Assembly (NCBI GenBank): GCA_963736715.1
Contig: CAVTQA010000046.1
Location: 388,360 to 452,359, forward strand
Direction of reading: 5' to 3'
Source: AP-15 sp963736715
GTDB lineage: Bacteria; Pseudomonadota; Alphaproteobacteria; ATCC43930; CGMCC-115725
Length of the DNA: 64,000 bases
The notes under the pieces are model-generated. The model was given only the letters and a program-made list of their open reading frames with translations, was not told the DNA's origin and ran no database searches. Position numbers and translations under genes: made by a program. Of this stretch, positions 1-8,121 are shown piece after piece (within the stretch, counting starts at the first letter, position 1; every line of letters begins with the position of its first letter).

Positions 1-60
1 CGATCCGGAATTCGGGATGTTCTTGGGGCTGGGTCTACTTCCTTTGGCCGAGTTACGGCC

Positions 61-300
61 AGTTACGGTGATAGTTTACTCGAGTTCTTCCAGTTACGGT
101 GACAGTTTACTCGAGTTTTCACACAGCTGCGGTTGACGCCCGCTGTCTGGATCCATTCGCGGCTTTGGGCCGGGTTTGCCGGGCGCCAGAGGGCGGCCGA
201 GACGGCGCTCGAGCTGCGCGACCCATTCCGGCGCGCCGAGCGGTCGTCCGATGGTGGGCGCCCGCTCGATCCGCGTCGTTACGGTGACGGTTTACTCGAT
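61..300. repeat. Three REP-like copies around a transposase remnant
   Basis: Three near-identical copies of a unit reading GTTACGGTGAYRGTTTACTCGA lie at about 61-84, 92-115 and 277-300, all in the same orientation. They flank the coding remnant of a REP-associated tyrosine transposase. In many proteobacteria such transposases mobilise short REP sequences near their own gene, so this looks like a decayed REP/transposase locus. The repeat identity is seen directly; the REP assignment is inference. Confidence 0.6.
94..276 (-). pseudogene. REP-associated tyrosine transposase (RAYT), C-terminal remnant
   Basis: Reading the minus strand gives a stretch containing GRPLGAPEWVAQLERRLGR, then PGKPGPKPR, ending in ENSSKLSP and a TAA inside the REP copy at 92-115. 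This is the usual tail of Y1-type (HUH) REP-associated transposases. The N-terminal HUH and tyrosine catalytic part is absent, so only about 60 codons remain and no start codon is evident. It is flanked by three REP-like repeats, as in intact loci. The family call rests on the tail motif only. Confidence 0.6.
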
Positions 301-333
301 GCTTTTTGCTCGGGCTATCCGGATGTAGTCGGG

Positions 334-624
334 CTAGGCGGCCAATGTGATTTCCAAATGGACCGCAAGGCCGGCACGGGCGGCGAGTGCCACTAGGGCG
401 TCGAGACTGAACTTGCCGACCCGACCGCGCAGCAGATCGTTCAGCCGAGGCTGCGTTACCCCGAGACGCCCTGCGGCCTCGGTTTGGGTCACTCGCCACC
501 CCGACACGGCCTCGCTGATTGCGATCATCAGGCTCGAGCGGAGCTTCATGTTTTCCGCCTCGGTCGGAGTGTCTTCCAGCGCATCCCACACGCTCTCAAA
601 GACCTCGGTGGTCATCGCCTCCAT
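334..624 (-). CDS. XRE-family helix-turn-helix protein (HigA-like antitoxin type)
   Basis: A 96-residue protein with a central Cro/C1 helix-turn-helix: VTQTEAAGRLGVTQPRLNDLL at about residues 45-65, followed by the RGRVGKFSLDALV segment typical of HigA-like antitoxins and short phage-type regulators. It should bind DNA as a dimer and could repress its own promoter. A cognate RelE/HigB toxin normally sits just upstream, but the 260 bases upstream hold only a palindromic repeat, so this copy appears orphan. A second in-frame ATG three codons in has a GGAGG just before it, but the spacing is short, so the start is uncertain. A solitary regulator is an alternative to an orphan antitoxin. Confidence 0.75.
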   Translation of the reverse strand: MEAMTTEVFESVWDALEDTPTEAENMKLRSSLMIAISEAVSGWRVTQTEAAGRLGVTQPRLNDLLRGRVGKFSLDALVALAARAGLAVHLEITLAA

Positions 625-721
625 CCATTCGACACACCCCTTGTCGCGTCCTAAAGCTTAAACTAAACCAAGTGATCTTAGTGTCCGACAGAAAATGATG
701 TTAATGTTTTCAAGCTGTTAC

Positions 722-826
722 CGTCACCCCCGCGAAAGCGGGGGTCCAGAGCCTGCCCCTGTCCTGCACAGGGGGCAACTGCTTGAGCCCCGGGCTTCCT
801 GGATTTCCGCTTTCGCGGGAATGACG
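722..826. repeat. Dispersed palindromic repeat, family A (CCCGCGAAAGCGGG arms)
   Basis: The left arm, CGTCACCCCCGCGAAAGCGG, and the right arm, CCGCTTTCGCGGGAATGACG, form a long inverted repeat. The interior also contains the palindromic CCTGTCCTGCACAGG-like centre. Copies with the same arms occur at 10139-10243 and 23533-23612. It lies between an orphan regulator and a broken toxin-antitoxin pair and has no coding capacity. Confidence 0.85.
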
Positions 827-888
827 AGTAAACAACTGACATTTCGAGATTCATTTCCGGTCGGACACTTAGTCCATGATTTTGCTCG

Positions 889-1065
889 ATGCTGACCGTC
901 AACATACACGAAGCCAAAACCCACCTGTCGCGATCGCTCGATCGCGCAGCCAAGGGTGAGCCCTTCATCATCGCCAAAGCCGGCAAGCCGCTGGTCAAGG
1001 TCGTCCCGCTGGAAACCCCCGAGGCGGGACAGGTTCGCCGGCTCGGGTTCATGGCCGCGCGATGA
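889..1065 (+). CDS. Phd/YefM-type antitoxin, C-terminus lost
   Basis: A 58-residue protein beginning MLTVNIHEAKTHLSRSLDRA and continuing with GEPFIIAKAGKPLVKVVPLE, the DNA-binding N-terminal fold of Phd/YefM antitoxins. Family members usually run about 20 residues further into a toxin-binding tail. Here the frame passes from LGFMA into a short end and stops. The very next bases encode the end of a PIN-domain toxin in another frame. This fits one deletion that removed the antitoxin tail and most of vapC. DNA binding may survive; toxin neutralisation probably does not. Confidence 0.8.
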   Translation: MLTVNIHEAKTHLSRSLDRAAKGEPFIIAKAGKPLVKVVPLETPEAGQVRRLGFMAAR

Positions 1066-1066
1066 C

Positions 1067-1123
1067 GAGCTGGCGATCACCGGTGAGCACGCCGTCGCGA
1101 TCGGCAATCTGCCGCCGATCTGA
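1067..1123 (+). pseudogene. VapC (PIN-domain toxin) remnant
   Basis: Nineteen codons read ELAITGEHAVAIGNLPPI then stop. This matches the ITGEHA..xxLPP segment near the C-terminus of Phd-associated VapC ribonucleases. The catalytic aspartates and the following DPFDR segment are absent. It starts two bases after the stop of the truncated antitoxin, marking the deletion junction. It is too short to be functional. Confidence 0.6.
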
Positions 1124-1565
1124 AATTTCTCGATCTCACTTCAGGCTGGCTCTGAGGAGCGGCCGCTCAATCTCATAAAATAGCCGTAATGGCGTGATAA
1201 GCAGCCGCTAATAGTTGTCACTTGAGCGGGTAAGAATTTCTGTGCGCATGAGCCCAATTGCTGTTATTTACAACGGACAACAGCCAAGATCAGCCACTGT
1301 TTTCGCTGTTATTTCGCGGTCGGCGACCCGAAGGGCGAGGATTTCCGCGGCGATGATGGGACCCCTGGCTGTTTTTTCGCTGCATTTAACAGCGTTATCA
1401 GCGAGCGCTGCTCGGTTCCGCACACCAGCCGAAAGATGGTGTGGCGGATGACGGCCTTCGTGCCGACGCATCACGCGGCGGTAACGCAGGCGGACGCCTG
1501 CCGTGGTTGCGTTCAACCACTTATTGATCGTGAAGGACGACAACCGGATAAAACCGAGGTGCAAA
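1124..1565. repeat. Gene-free stretch holding a copy of a CTGTTATTT-rich repeat
   Basis: No gene is supported here. Bases 1270-1412 resemble 29385-29520. Shared blocks in the same order are AACAGCCA, GCTGTTATTT(T/C)GCGGTCG, GGRTTTCCGCGGC, GGCTGTT.TTTTCG and ATCAGCG. Both copies lie at the edge of conserved genes (the LOG-family gene here, an acyl-CoA dehydrogenase gene there). The function is unknown; it could be a mobile-element end or an integration scar. Confidence 0.5.
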
Positions 1566-2390
1566 TTGGACAAGCCCGCCAAGCCAGCCCGTCGCCAACC
1601 CAAGGCCTATCAGGATACGCGTTTCCTGGAGAGCAAGGATGCGCGCGCCTTGCGCATCCTGGCGGAGTACTTGGAGCCGCTCTATCGCTTTCAACGCAAC
1701 AACGTCCGGGACACCATCGTCTTCATGGGGTCGGCTCGGTTGCGCTCGGAAGAGGCGGCGAAGGCAGCGCTGGCCGAGGCGGAGCGGGCGGGACAGGGCG
1801 TCGAGGCCGCGCAGATGGCCCTCCGGCTCTCGATCTATTACGAAGCGGCGCGCGAGCTCGCCCAGCGCTTGACGGAATGGTCGAAGAAGCTCGACCGCAA
1901 GGAACGGCGCTTCGTCGTCTGCACCGGTGGCGGTCCCGGCATCATGGAGGCGGCCAATCGTGGCGCTTCCGAGGCGAAGGGGCTGAGCGTCGGGCTGACC
2001 ATCTCGATCCCGGACGAGGAATTCGACAACCCCTATATCAGCCGAGAACTGCACTTCTATTTCCATTACTTCTTCATGCGCAAGTTCTGGTTCGTCTACC
2101 TGGCCAAGGCGGTCGTGCTGTTCCCCGGCGGCTATGGCACGCTCGACGAGCTGTTCGAGATCCTGACCCTGGTGCAGACGCGCAAGATGCGCAAGCGCAT
2201 CCCGATTGTGCTTTTCGGCTCAAAATACTGGGACGGGGTGATCAATTTCGACGGGCTGGTCAAATACGGCACGATCAGCCCGGGCGACCTCGACCTCTTC
2301 CATCGCACGGATTCGGTAGACGAGGCCTACGAAATCATCACCAAGGGGCTCACCGAAAACGCGCTGGGCATCCCTGGACCGGTGCTCTAG
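1566..2390 (+). CDS. LOG-family (lysine-decarboxylase-like Rossmann) protein
   Basis: A 274-residue protein with the signatures of the LOG/TIGR00730 family: GGGPGIMEA at about residues 121-129 and PGGYGTLDE at about 187-195, on a Rossmann-like fold. Plant and bacterial LOG proteins cleave nucleotide 5'-monophosphates to release the base (cytokinin activation). Longer bacterial members like this one have less certain substrates. I chose the TTG start at 1566 because GAGGT lies six bases upstream and the protein then begins LDKPAKPARRQ. A GTG at 1503 would add 21 residues. It is cytoplasmic, with no signal peptide. Confidence 0.85.
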   Translation: MDKPAKPARRQPKAYQDTRFLESKDARALRILAEYLEPLYRFQRNNVRDTIVFMGSARLRSEEAAKAALAEAERAGQGVEAAQMALRLSIYYEAARELAQRLTEWSKKLDRKERRFVVCTGGGPGIMEAANRGASEAKGLSVGLTISIPDEEFDNPYISRELHFYFHYFFMRKFWFVYLAKAVVLFPGGYGTLDELFEILTLVQTRKMRKRIPIVLFGSKYWDGVINFDGLVKYGTISPGDLDLFHRTDSVDEAYEIITKGLTENALGIPGPVL

Positions 2391-2409
2391 CGCCGCGTAG
2401 ACTGGGGCG

Positions 2410-2744
2410 ATGGCGTATCAAACATTTCGGGTCGAGATTACCCGCGACGAGACGCGTGACGACGGGCCGGTCGGCTATTCGAGATTACCGCCTATATCGA
2501 CCGCATGCCGGAGACCAACGAGGCCGCGATTGGGCGGTTGAGCCGCGCGTCGCGCGGGGTTTGGAACAGCCGGCTGCAGTATACTGGCGATTTCGAGACA
2601 CTGGCAGAGGCGCTTGCCGCGATCACGGCGGCCTATCCGAAGGCAAACTCTATCCGCTGCTACGAATATTCCGTCGACAACGAATTTCCGGTCGAGGTAC
2701 CGTCACTCTTGCGATCCGACGAGAAGTGGGTGCCCGCCGCCTAG
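2410..2744 (+). pseudogene. Small unrecognised gene with an apparent frameshift
   Basis: An ATG at 2410 opens a frame starting MAYQTFRVEITRDETRDDGP that stops at 2541. Shifting frame near 2481 gives FEITAYIDRMPETNEAAIGR and a continuous coding run to 2744 ending DEKWVPAA. The two parts join naturally into one protein of about 110 residues. I do not recognise the family and see no signal peptide or membrane segment. A real one-base lesion and an assembly error are both possible. If the shift is an error, this is an intact small gene following the LOG-family gene. Confidence 0.5.
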
Positions 2745-2752
2745 CTTGCCAC

Positions 2753-3622
2753 TCAGCGGTGCAGCTGCGGCGTCCCCGGCTGCGGACCGATGCGCCGGCG
2801 GTCATGCTCGATTGCAAAGATGTGGCAATAGAGGTTCGCGACCCATTGCTTGCCCTCCATTGTCATTTCGAGATAACGCAGCGCATCGCCGATATAGCGC
2901 TCTATCTTGCTCCAATAGAACTGCGGATAATGGTCGACCAGGTCGGCGGGGCTAGTATAGCCGAGCTTCTCGTGAACTCCGGTTTCGGCGAATTCGTGGA
3001 ACAGCGCATTGAGCTTGCGCGGGTAGAGAGGATCGCCCAATTGACCGATGAGATCGCCCGCCCGGACCAAACCCGCTTCCGTGTCGGTCGCGGCATGGTC
3101 TTCGTCGTCGGGCACTGGGAAGCGCGTCAGCTCGATGGCGCGCGCAATACGCTCCTCATCGATGTAGGGAACGGGCGCGAAGCGCTCGCGGACAAAAATC
3201 TTCCCTCGTTCGACGTGATAAGGCATCAAATAGGCGTCGGAGGCCCCACGCGGCGGCGTCACCGTGTTCCCGGCGGCATCAGTCACAAAATGCTCGGCCG
3301 TGTCGCCGGCGCAGATGCCGCGCACATATCCGATGTCGTGGTTCAGTGCCGCAAAAATGGTATGGAGCCAATCACTGGGGGTGATCATCCGCTCGAGGCG
3401 ACAGCCGTGCAAAATGTCCTGGACGCACAGAGTGACCAGGGCCGTGTGTTGGCAATCGTGGTAGAGCGCATCGCTGCTGGCGATGCGCTCGATGACGAGC
3501 TGGGCGGCCTCGTCCAGGGCGGCAGCAATGTGCGGCTCTTGGTTGCCATAGTTTCTGAGGTACGTCTCCGCCAGGTTCCGCCCCAGTGCATCCGCCAGAA
3601 GGCTCGTCGGGTTCAGCATCAT
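2753..3622 (-). CDS. HD-domain metal-dependent phosphohydrolase
   Basis: A 289-residue protein with an HD-type metal site: YHDCQHT at residues 54-60 and ALNHDIGYVRG at about 92-102 supply the histidines and the HD doublet. HD enzymes hydrolyse phosphomonoesters or phosphodiesters of nucleotides; the substrate here cannot be told. The start is one of two adjacent ATGs (3622 or 3619), preceded by GAGGAG three bases upstream. A longer frame to 3721 lacks a ribosome site. It is cytoplasmic and faces the vapB gene divergently across about 140 bases. Confidence 0.8.
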   Translation of the reverse strand: MMLNPTSLLADALGRNLAETYLRNYGNQEPHIAAALDEAAQLVIERIASSDALYHDCQHTALVTLCVQDILHGCRLERMITPSDWLHTIFAALNHDIGYVRGICAGDTAEHFVTDAAGNTVTPPRGASDAYLMPYHVERGKIFVRERFAPVPYIDEERIARAIELTRFPVPDDEDHAATDTEAGLVRAGDLIGQLGDPLYPRKLNALFHEFAETGVHEKLGYTSPADLVDHYPQFYWSKIERYIGDALRYLEMTMEGKQWVANLYCHIFAIEHDRRRIGPQPGTPQLHR

Positions 3623-3763
3623 CGTCTCCTCGATAGGCCGACGGGATCGACCCAGTATCTCACGGTCGCGAGGAATTCGACAGTCGGACAGAGATAGAGA
3701 GCTTGCATGTTGGTATTCCATCGCTATCTTACCTCAGTCTTACCCCTCCCATCAGAGCCCCTA

Positions 3764-4045
3764 ATGGCAGCCGTTGAACCACTGACGACTACCGTGTCGA
3801 CCAAGGGACAAGTCATCCTGCCCAAGGCAATTCGGCAGCGGAGGCATTGGGAGCCCGGTACCCGCCTGGTCGTCGAGGATACCCCCGACGGGGTGCTGCT
3901 GAAGCCGGCGCCGGTTTTTGCCCCGACACGGCCGGAGGATGTCGCCGGAATGCTCGCTTACCGCGGGTCGCCGAAGACGCTGGAGGAGATGGACGCGGCC
4001 ATAACTGCCGAAGTAACGCGGCGCCGTGCTCGCGCTCGATACTAA
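3764..4045 (+). CDS. vapB: AbrB/SpoVT-type antitoxin (VapB)
   Basis: A 93-residue protein whose N-terminal half reads TTTVSTKGQVILPKAIRQR, the swapped-hairpin AbrB DNA-binding fold (about residues 7-50). The C-terminal half (PEDVAGMLAYRGSPKTLEEM) is the toxin-binding tail. It overlaps the following PIN-toxin gene by 20 bases, the usual operon form. The antitoxin should neutralise the toxin and autoregulate the pair. I chose the ATG at 3764, which starts just before the AbrB fold. An upstream ATG at 3707 would add 19 residues with no conserved feature. Confidence 0.85.
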   Translation: MAAVEPLTTTVSTKGQVILPKAIRQRRHWEPGTRLVVEDTPDGVLLKPAPVFAPTRPEDVAGMLAYRGSPKTLEEMDAAITAEVTRRRARARY

Positions 4046-4415
4046 TATTATCGTCCGCTATCTGACCGCCGACGACCCGGAGCAGTTCGCAAAAGCGGAT
4101 GCGCTGACCCGCTTTGAGGATGTGTACGTCTGCACCACGGTTCTGCTCGAGACCGAGTGGGTGCTGCGACGCGGCTATCGGTTCAGCCGCGATCGAATCA
4201 TTGCGGCTCTGACCGCCTTCGCGGGACTTCCGCGCGTCACATTGGAGGATCCCGCTTTGGCTGTCAAAGCATTGGAATGGATGCGGAGCGGGCTGGATTT
4301 CGCCGATGCGCTGCATCTGGCGAAGGCAGAGGGCTGCGAAGCCTTTGTCAGCTTCGACCAGCGCTTCGCAGCGGTGGCCAATGCATTAAGCGAGGTGAAG
4401 GTCCGAGGCCTCTAG
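4026..4415 (+). CDS. vapC: PIN-domain ribonuclease toxin (VapC)
   Basis: A 129-residue PIN protein. It begins LALDTNIIVRYL, giving the first catalytic aspartate at residue 5. It continues with an acidic LETEW segment, DFADALHLA and FVSFDQRF, which supply the remaining metal-binding acids. VapC toxins cut tRNA or rRNA and stall growth when the antitoxin is lost. The GTG start overlaps the antitoxin frame by 20 bases. All catalytic residues are present, so this pair looks intact, unlike the remnants at 1 kb and 23 kb. Confidence 0.87.
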   Translation: MLALDTNIIVRYLTADDPEQFAKADALTRFEDVYVCTTVLLETEWVLRRGYRFSRDRIIAALTAFAGLPRVTLEDPALAVKALEWMRSGLDFADALHLAKAEGCEAFVSFDQRFAAVANALSEVKVRGL

Positions 4416-4467
4416 TGGAGCCCATGAAGCTGATAAGATCAGAGCAAGCGCGGTCGAAGCCGACATC

Positions 4468-5856
4468 TCAGCCATGGTGTCCGCCTCCCCCGCCGCCATG
4501 CGAGCCGCCGCCGTGCGGCGCGCCACCGCCATGCGGAGCCCCTCCGTCATGCGGAGCCCCCATCGCGAAATGTGGGGCGCCGCCACCATGTGGGCCTCCC
4601 CGCATCCCACCGCCGCCATGTGGGCCGCCCATCGCGAAATGTGATGCTCCGCCGCCATGCGGACCGCCGCCGTGAAATGCCGGACCACCGTGGAACGCGG
4701 TCGGGCCAGCGCGGAACGCCGCTCGGCTATGGGCTGCGGGCGCGCCATGGAACCCCGCACCGCCGCGGAACGCCGCTTCCCCGTGGGATGCCGCAGCACC
4801 TCCATGGATCGCAGCCATCGCGCCGAAACGCCCGGCTCCGCCGCGGGCGGCCCCGCTCCCGGCGGCGCCGGAGCGCGCCGACGCCGTCAGGGCAGAAACG
4901 CGGGCAGGATCAAAGCGCGCTCTCGTCGCCGCGTCCGCATAGGCGACGCCGCCGCGATGGGCGGGGTCATGCACCCATACGCTGCCCGAGAAGGCGGGGC
5001 GGCCGCCGGAAGCGAGCGCATAGCGGCCGGAATCGACGGCGATGTCGTGATGTCCCCAATCGACCCAGCCCCAGCCCCATAACGGACCGAAAGACGCCAG
5101 TTCGATGGGCGGGCCAAAGCCGATCCAGAACCCCGGCTCGTACGCGAACCCGACCGGAACCGGGAAGGCAAAGGGCGGATCCGCCGGATAGCGCCACGCC
5201 CCGTACACGACCGGGCGGTAGACCGGTACGCAGACGTGCTGCGGCTCTGCCGGCAGGATCGAAATCGTCTCGCCGCTGGTTTGGATCACACAGCGGCATT
5301 GCGCCGTCTGCTTGAGGTTCCCCGCCGCCATCGCTTCGTGGCGCAGGCTCTGCACCGCTGCCATGACGTCAGCCTGCTGGGCGAGCAAGGCGTTGCCGAG
5401 TTCCTCGGTCCACTGTAGTTGGTTGCTCATATTCTCCAGCACCCGCGGGAACGGCACCAGCGCCTTGACGCTGGGGTCCCAGTTCTGCGCCTGGAGCGCG
5501 TTGGTCAGCGTATCGCCCTTTACCGCCTGGTTCGCTGGAGCATTGACCCAGCGCGCGGCCTCGACCACCTCGAGCGGATAGGTCGAGGCCGTCAGAATCT
5601 GGGCGAGCAACGGGTCGGGATAGAGCGCGATCGGCGCGACCAGCTGATCGAGCTGGGCCTGGGTCAGCAGCGGCGCCGGCGTCACGGCCGGCGCCGCCGG
5701 CGGCACGGCCGCCATGTTCGGAGCCGGCGTGGCGGCCGTCGTCGACGGCGCCGGTATCGGCGGCATGTCCTGGGCGACAGCAACGCCGCCTATGGCAATG
5801 CAGGCGAGGGAAGCGGCGATACCTCGCCGAGAGATCCCGATCGTCCAGCCGAGCAT
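4468..5856 (-). CDS. Secreted DUF3300-domain protein with Gly/His-rich tail
   Basis: A 462-residue protein. An N-terminal signal peptide ends near AIGGVAVAQ. A Pro/Ala linker follows, then a DUF3300 domain from about residue 62 (TQAQLDQLVAPIALYPDPLL, AQILTASTYP, then GNLKQTAQ). The last 130 residues are a low-complexity tail rich in HGGG, FHGG and HFAMG units. DUF3300 proteins are exported and poorly characterised; the His-rich tail may bind metal, which is inference. The ATG at 5856 has GGAGGAA four bases upstream; an ATG ten codons earlier lacks one. The gene is monocistronic and convergent with vapBC. Confidence 0.85.
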   Translation of the reverse strand: MLGWTIGISRRGIAASLACIAIGGVAVAQDMPPIPAPSTTAATPAPNMAAVPPAAPAVTPAPLLTQAQLDQLVAPIALYPDPLLAQILTASTYPLEVVEAARWVNAPANQAVKGDTLTNALQAQNWDPSVKALVPFPRVLENMSNQLQWTEELGNALLAQQADVMAAVQSLRHEAMAAGNLKQTAQCRCVIQTSGETISILPAEPQHVCVPVYRPVVYGAWRYPADPPFAFPVPVGFAYEPGFWIGFGPPIELASFGPLWGWGWVDWGHHDIAVDSGRYALASGGRPAFSGSVWVHDPAHRGGVAYADAATRARFDPARVSALTASARSGAAGSGAARGGAGRFGAMAAIHGGAAASHGEAAFRGGAGFHGAPAAHSRAAFRAGPTAFHGGPAFHGGGPHGGGASHFAMGGPHGGGGMRGGPHGGGAPHFAMGAPHDGGAPHGGGAPHGGGSHGGGGGGHHG

Positions 5857-6122
5857 CGTTTCCTCCGAGATCGAACTCACGACCATAACGTTTCTTGGCC
5901 GGTGATTGTTCCCGCGTTGCTTCAGTCGGCGGCAATGTTGACGTGCGGGACGATACCGAAGGTAACGGAAAACGGGTTAAGCGCGCCGGCTCAGGGGCCC
6001 TCGCTCGAAAAGTCCGCTACAACTTCCCGGTCAAGATCGTCGTCTTGAACCCAAAACCTGTAGCATAGTAGCCCCTCTCCTGAACCGCGGGAGAAGGGCT
6101 GATCTGAGAGGGTGGACCAACG

Positions 6123-7808
6123 ATGAGCCGAACGGTTGCTCGACTGCTGGCCGAAAGCCTCGAAGCCCATGAGGTGGACCAGGTCTATTGCGTTCCCGGG
6201 GAGAGCTATGTCGGGCTGACCAGCGCGCTGATCGAGCGCAATTCGATCCGCGTCATCGTATGCCGGCATGAGGGCGGCGCCGGCTATATGGCGGTGGCCG
6301 ATGGCCGGCTGCGCGATCGCGCCGGAGTGGCGATGGTCTCGCGCGGGCCGGGGCTGTCGAATGCAATGGTTTCGCTGCATTCGGCCTATCACGATGCAAC
6401 GCCGGTCGTAATGCTGGTCGGGCAGGTCGAGCGCAAGGATTTCGGCCGGCTGGCGCTGCAGGAGCAGAACTATTCGCGCCTGTTGTCCGACGTCACCAAG
6501 CTGGTCATCGAGGTCAACGAGCCGGAGCAGGCCTCGGAGGCGATCGCCCGCGCCTTTCATGTCGCGGAAAGCGGCACGCCGGGTCCAGTGGCGGTGATCC
6601 TGCCCGAGGACATTTTCGACGAGGAGACCGAGGCAGAGCTGGATCCGGCGCGGCCGCGCGTCGCCGCGGGTCCCCGCGCCGAGGATCTCGACCGGCTGGC
6701 CGGGATGCTCGCCCAAGCCGAGCGGCCATTAGTGCTGGTCGGGGGCGCGCTATTGGCCGACGCTGTCCACGACAACGCCGCCTTCGCCGATCTCAACCGG
6801 TTCGCCGAAGAATGGATGTTGCCGATCAGCCCGACCCATCGCCGCCCGCAATTATTCGACGCGACTCATCCGAATTTCGGCGGCTATATGGGGATCCGCG
6901 TGCCGCCGGCGCTGATCGGCGAGATGAAGCGCGCCGATCTAATGGTCACTCTGGGCGAGCGTATGACCGACACGGTCAGCCAATCCTACAGCTTTCCGAC
7001 CGCACCGCAGCCGCAGTTGCCGTTCGTCCATGTCTGGCCGGATCCCAACGAAGTGGGCCGCGTTTGGCGACCCGATCTCGGCATTCCTTGCAGTCCATAC
7101 GAGATCATCAAAGCGCTGTTGCGGCGTGGCGCTCCGGCAGATGCCGGGAAGCGCCGCGGCTGGGTCGATGGACTGCATGCGATCCATCGCAAGCTGCTGG
7201 CCAAGGAATGGGAACCGACCAGCGACGGCGTGAATTTTGCGGCGATCGTCTGCGAGGTCGACAAACACCTGTCGCCCGACGCCACAGTCACGACAGACGC
7301 CGGCAATTTCGGTAGTTTTGTCCATCGCTACATCGGCTTCCGCCAGGGCCAAGTGTTCTTGGCCTCGGTTGTCGGCGCGATGGGCTCCGGCATGCCGATG
7401 GCCGTCGCGGCGGCCTTGCGCCGGCCGGGAACCCAGGTCGTCGCCTTTCTCGGCGACGGCGGCGCATTGATGATGGGCAACGAGATCGCCACCGCCTGCC
7501 AATACGGTGCCAACCCGATCATGATCATCTCCGACAATAGGATGTACGGCACAATCGGCATGCACTCCTATGTGCGCTACCCCGAGCGCCCGTTTATGGA
7601 AGGCACAAAGCTCACCAACCCGGATTTCGCCCAGTGGGGCCGTTCCTTTGGCGCCGAGGGCATCACGATCCGCACCGAGGCAGAAGTCACCGACGGCATC
7701 GCCCGCGCCTTTGCGGTCAAAACCAAGCCTGTCGTGGTCCACTGCCTGACCTCGGCGATCCAGATGAGCGCGTGGCGCCGCTACACGCGCTCCGCCGCCC
7801 TGCCGTGA
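6123..7808 (+). CDS. Thiamine-diphosphate-dependent enzyme, acetolactate-synthase-like
   Basis: A 561-residue protein of normal length for the ThDP decarboxylase/ligase superfamily. The activating glutamate lies in VCRHEGGAGYMA (E50), followed by a central domain. The ThDP/Mg motif starts LGDGGALMMGNEIATA and ends with SDN about 28 residues later (about 440-470). These enzymes make or break C-C bonds next to a keto group (acetolactate synthase, benzoylformate decarboxylase and others). No partner regulatory subunit lies nearby, arguing against biosynthetic IlvB. It is the first of seven same-strand genes, so a catabolic role is likely but the substrate is unknown. Confidence 0.85.
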   Translation: MSRTVARLLAESLEAHEVDQVYCVPGESYVGLTSALIERNSIRVIVCRHEGGAGYMAVADGRLRDRAGVAMVSRGPGLSNAMVSLHSAYHDATPVVMLVGQVERKDFGRLALQEQNYSRLLSDVTKLVIEVNEPEQASEAIARAFHVAESGTPGPVAVILPEDIFDEETEAELDPARPRVAAGPRAEDLDRLAGMLAQAERPLVLVGGALLADAVHDNAAFADLNRFAEEWMLPISPTHRRPQLFDATHPNFGGYMGIRVPPALIGEMKRADLMVTLGERMTDTVSQSYSFPTAPQPQLPFVHVWPDPNEVGRVWRPDLGIPCSPYEIIKALLRRGAPADAGKRRGWVDGLHAIHRKLLAKEWEPTSDGVNFAAIVCEVDKHLSPDATVTTDAGNFGSFVHRYIGFRQGQVFLASVVGAMGSGMPMAVAAALRRPGTQVVAFLGDGGALMMGNEIATACQYGANPIMIISDNRMYGTIGMHSYVRYPERPFMEGTKLTNPDFAQWGRSFGAEGITIRTEAEVTDGIARAFAVKTKPVVVHCLTSAIQMSAWRRYTRSAALP

Positions 7809-7824
7809 TGCGGGAGATGGGTTT

Positions 7825-8121
7825 ATGGGATCGCTTGCAGATATTCGCCGCAAGGTTCGAGCACTGGCTGCGTTGGCCCAGAATGCCGGAGCCACTGAGC
7901 ACGAGCGGGCCAGTGCCAAGGCCCTGAAGGCAAACCTCGAGCGTCGGCTCAAGACAGCCGGCGAGCCTAAGGGCGACTGGTCGGACAATATTTTCCGTAT
8001 AGGCAAGCAGCTTAAGGAGCTGAACAAGGCCGTTTCTCCTGCCGTCCCAAGGGGAGACTGGACGGACAATGCCTTCCGGCTCGGCAAGACATTGCGGCGC
8101 GGCTACAAGAGGTGGCTCTAG
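7825..8121 (+). CDS. Small basic protein with a duplicated GDW[ST]DN motif
   Basis: A 98-residue, strongly basic protein. The N-terminal third (LADIRRKVRALAALAQNAGATEHERASA) resembles the start of DUF2786, a short helical region. The rest carries two copies of one motif, GDWSDNIFRIGKQLKEL and GDWTDNAFRLGKTLRRG, about 28 residues apart. No signal peptide or membrane segment is visible. It sits 16 bases after the ThDP-enzyme gene and overlaps the start of the next gene, so it is probably co-transcribed. The function is unknown; the repeat suggests two equivalent binding surfaces, possibly for nucleic acid. Confidence 0.65.
   Translation: MGSLADIRRKVRALAALAQNAGATEHERASAKALKANLERRLKTAGEPKGDWSDNIFRIGKQLKELNKAVSPAVPRGDWTDNAFRLGKTLRRGYKRWL

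Noticed and set aside
1436..3697. A 753-codon open frame on the plus strand
   Set aside because: It runs through the LOG-family gene in another frame and antisense to the HD gene; it has no family signature and reflects GC-rich codon shadowing.
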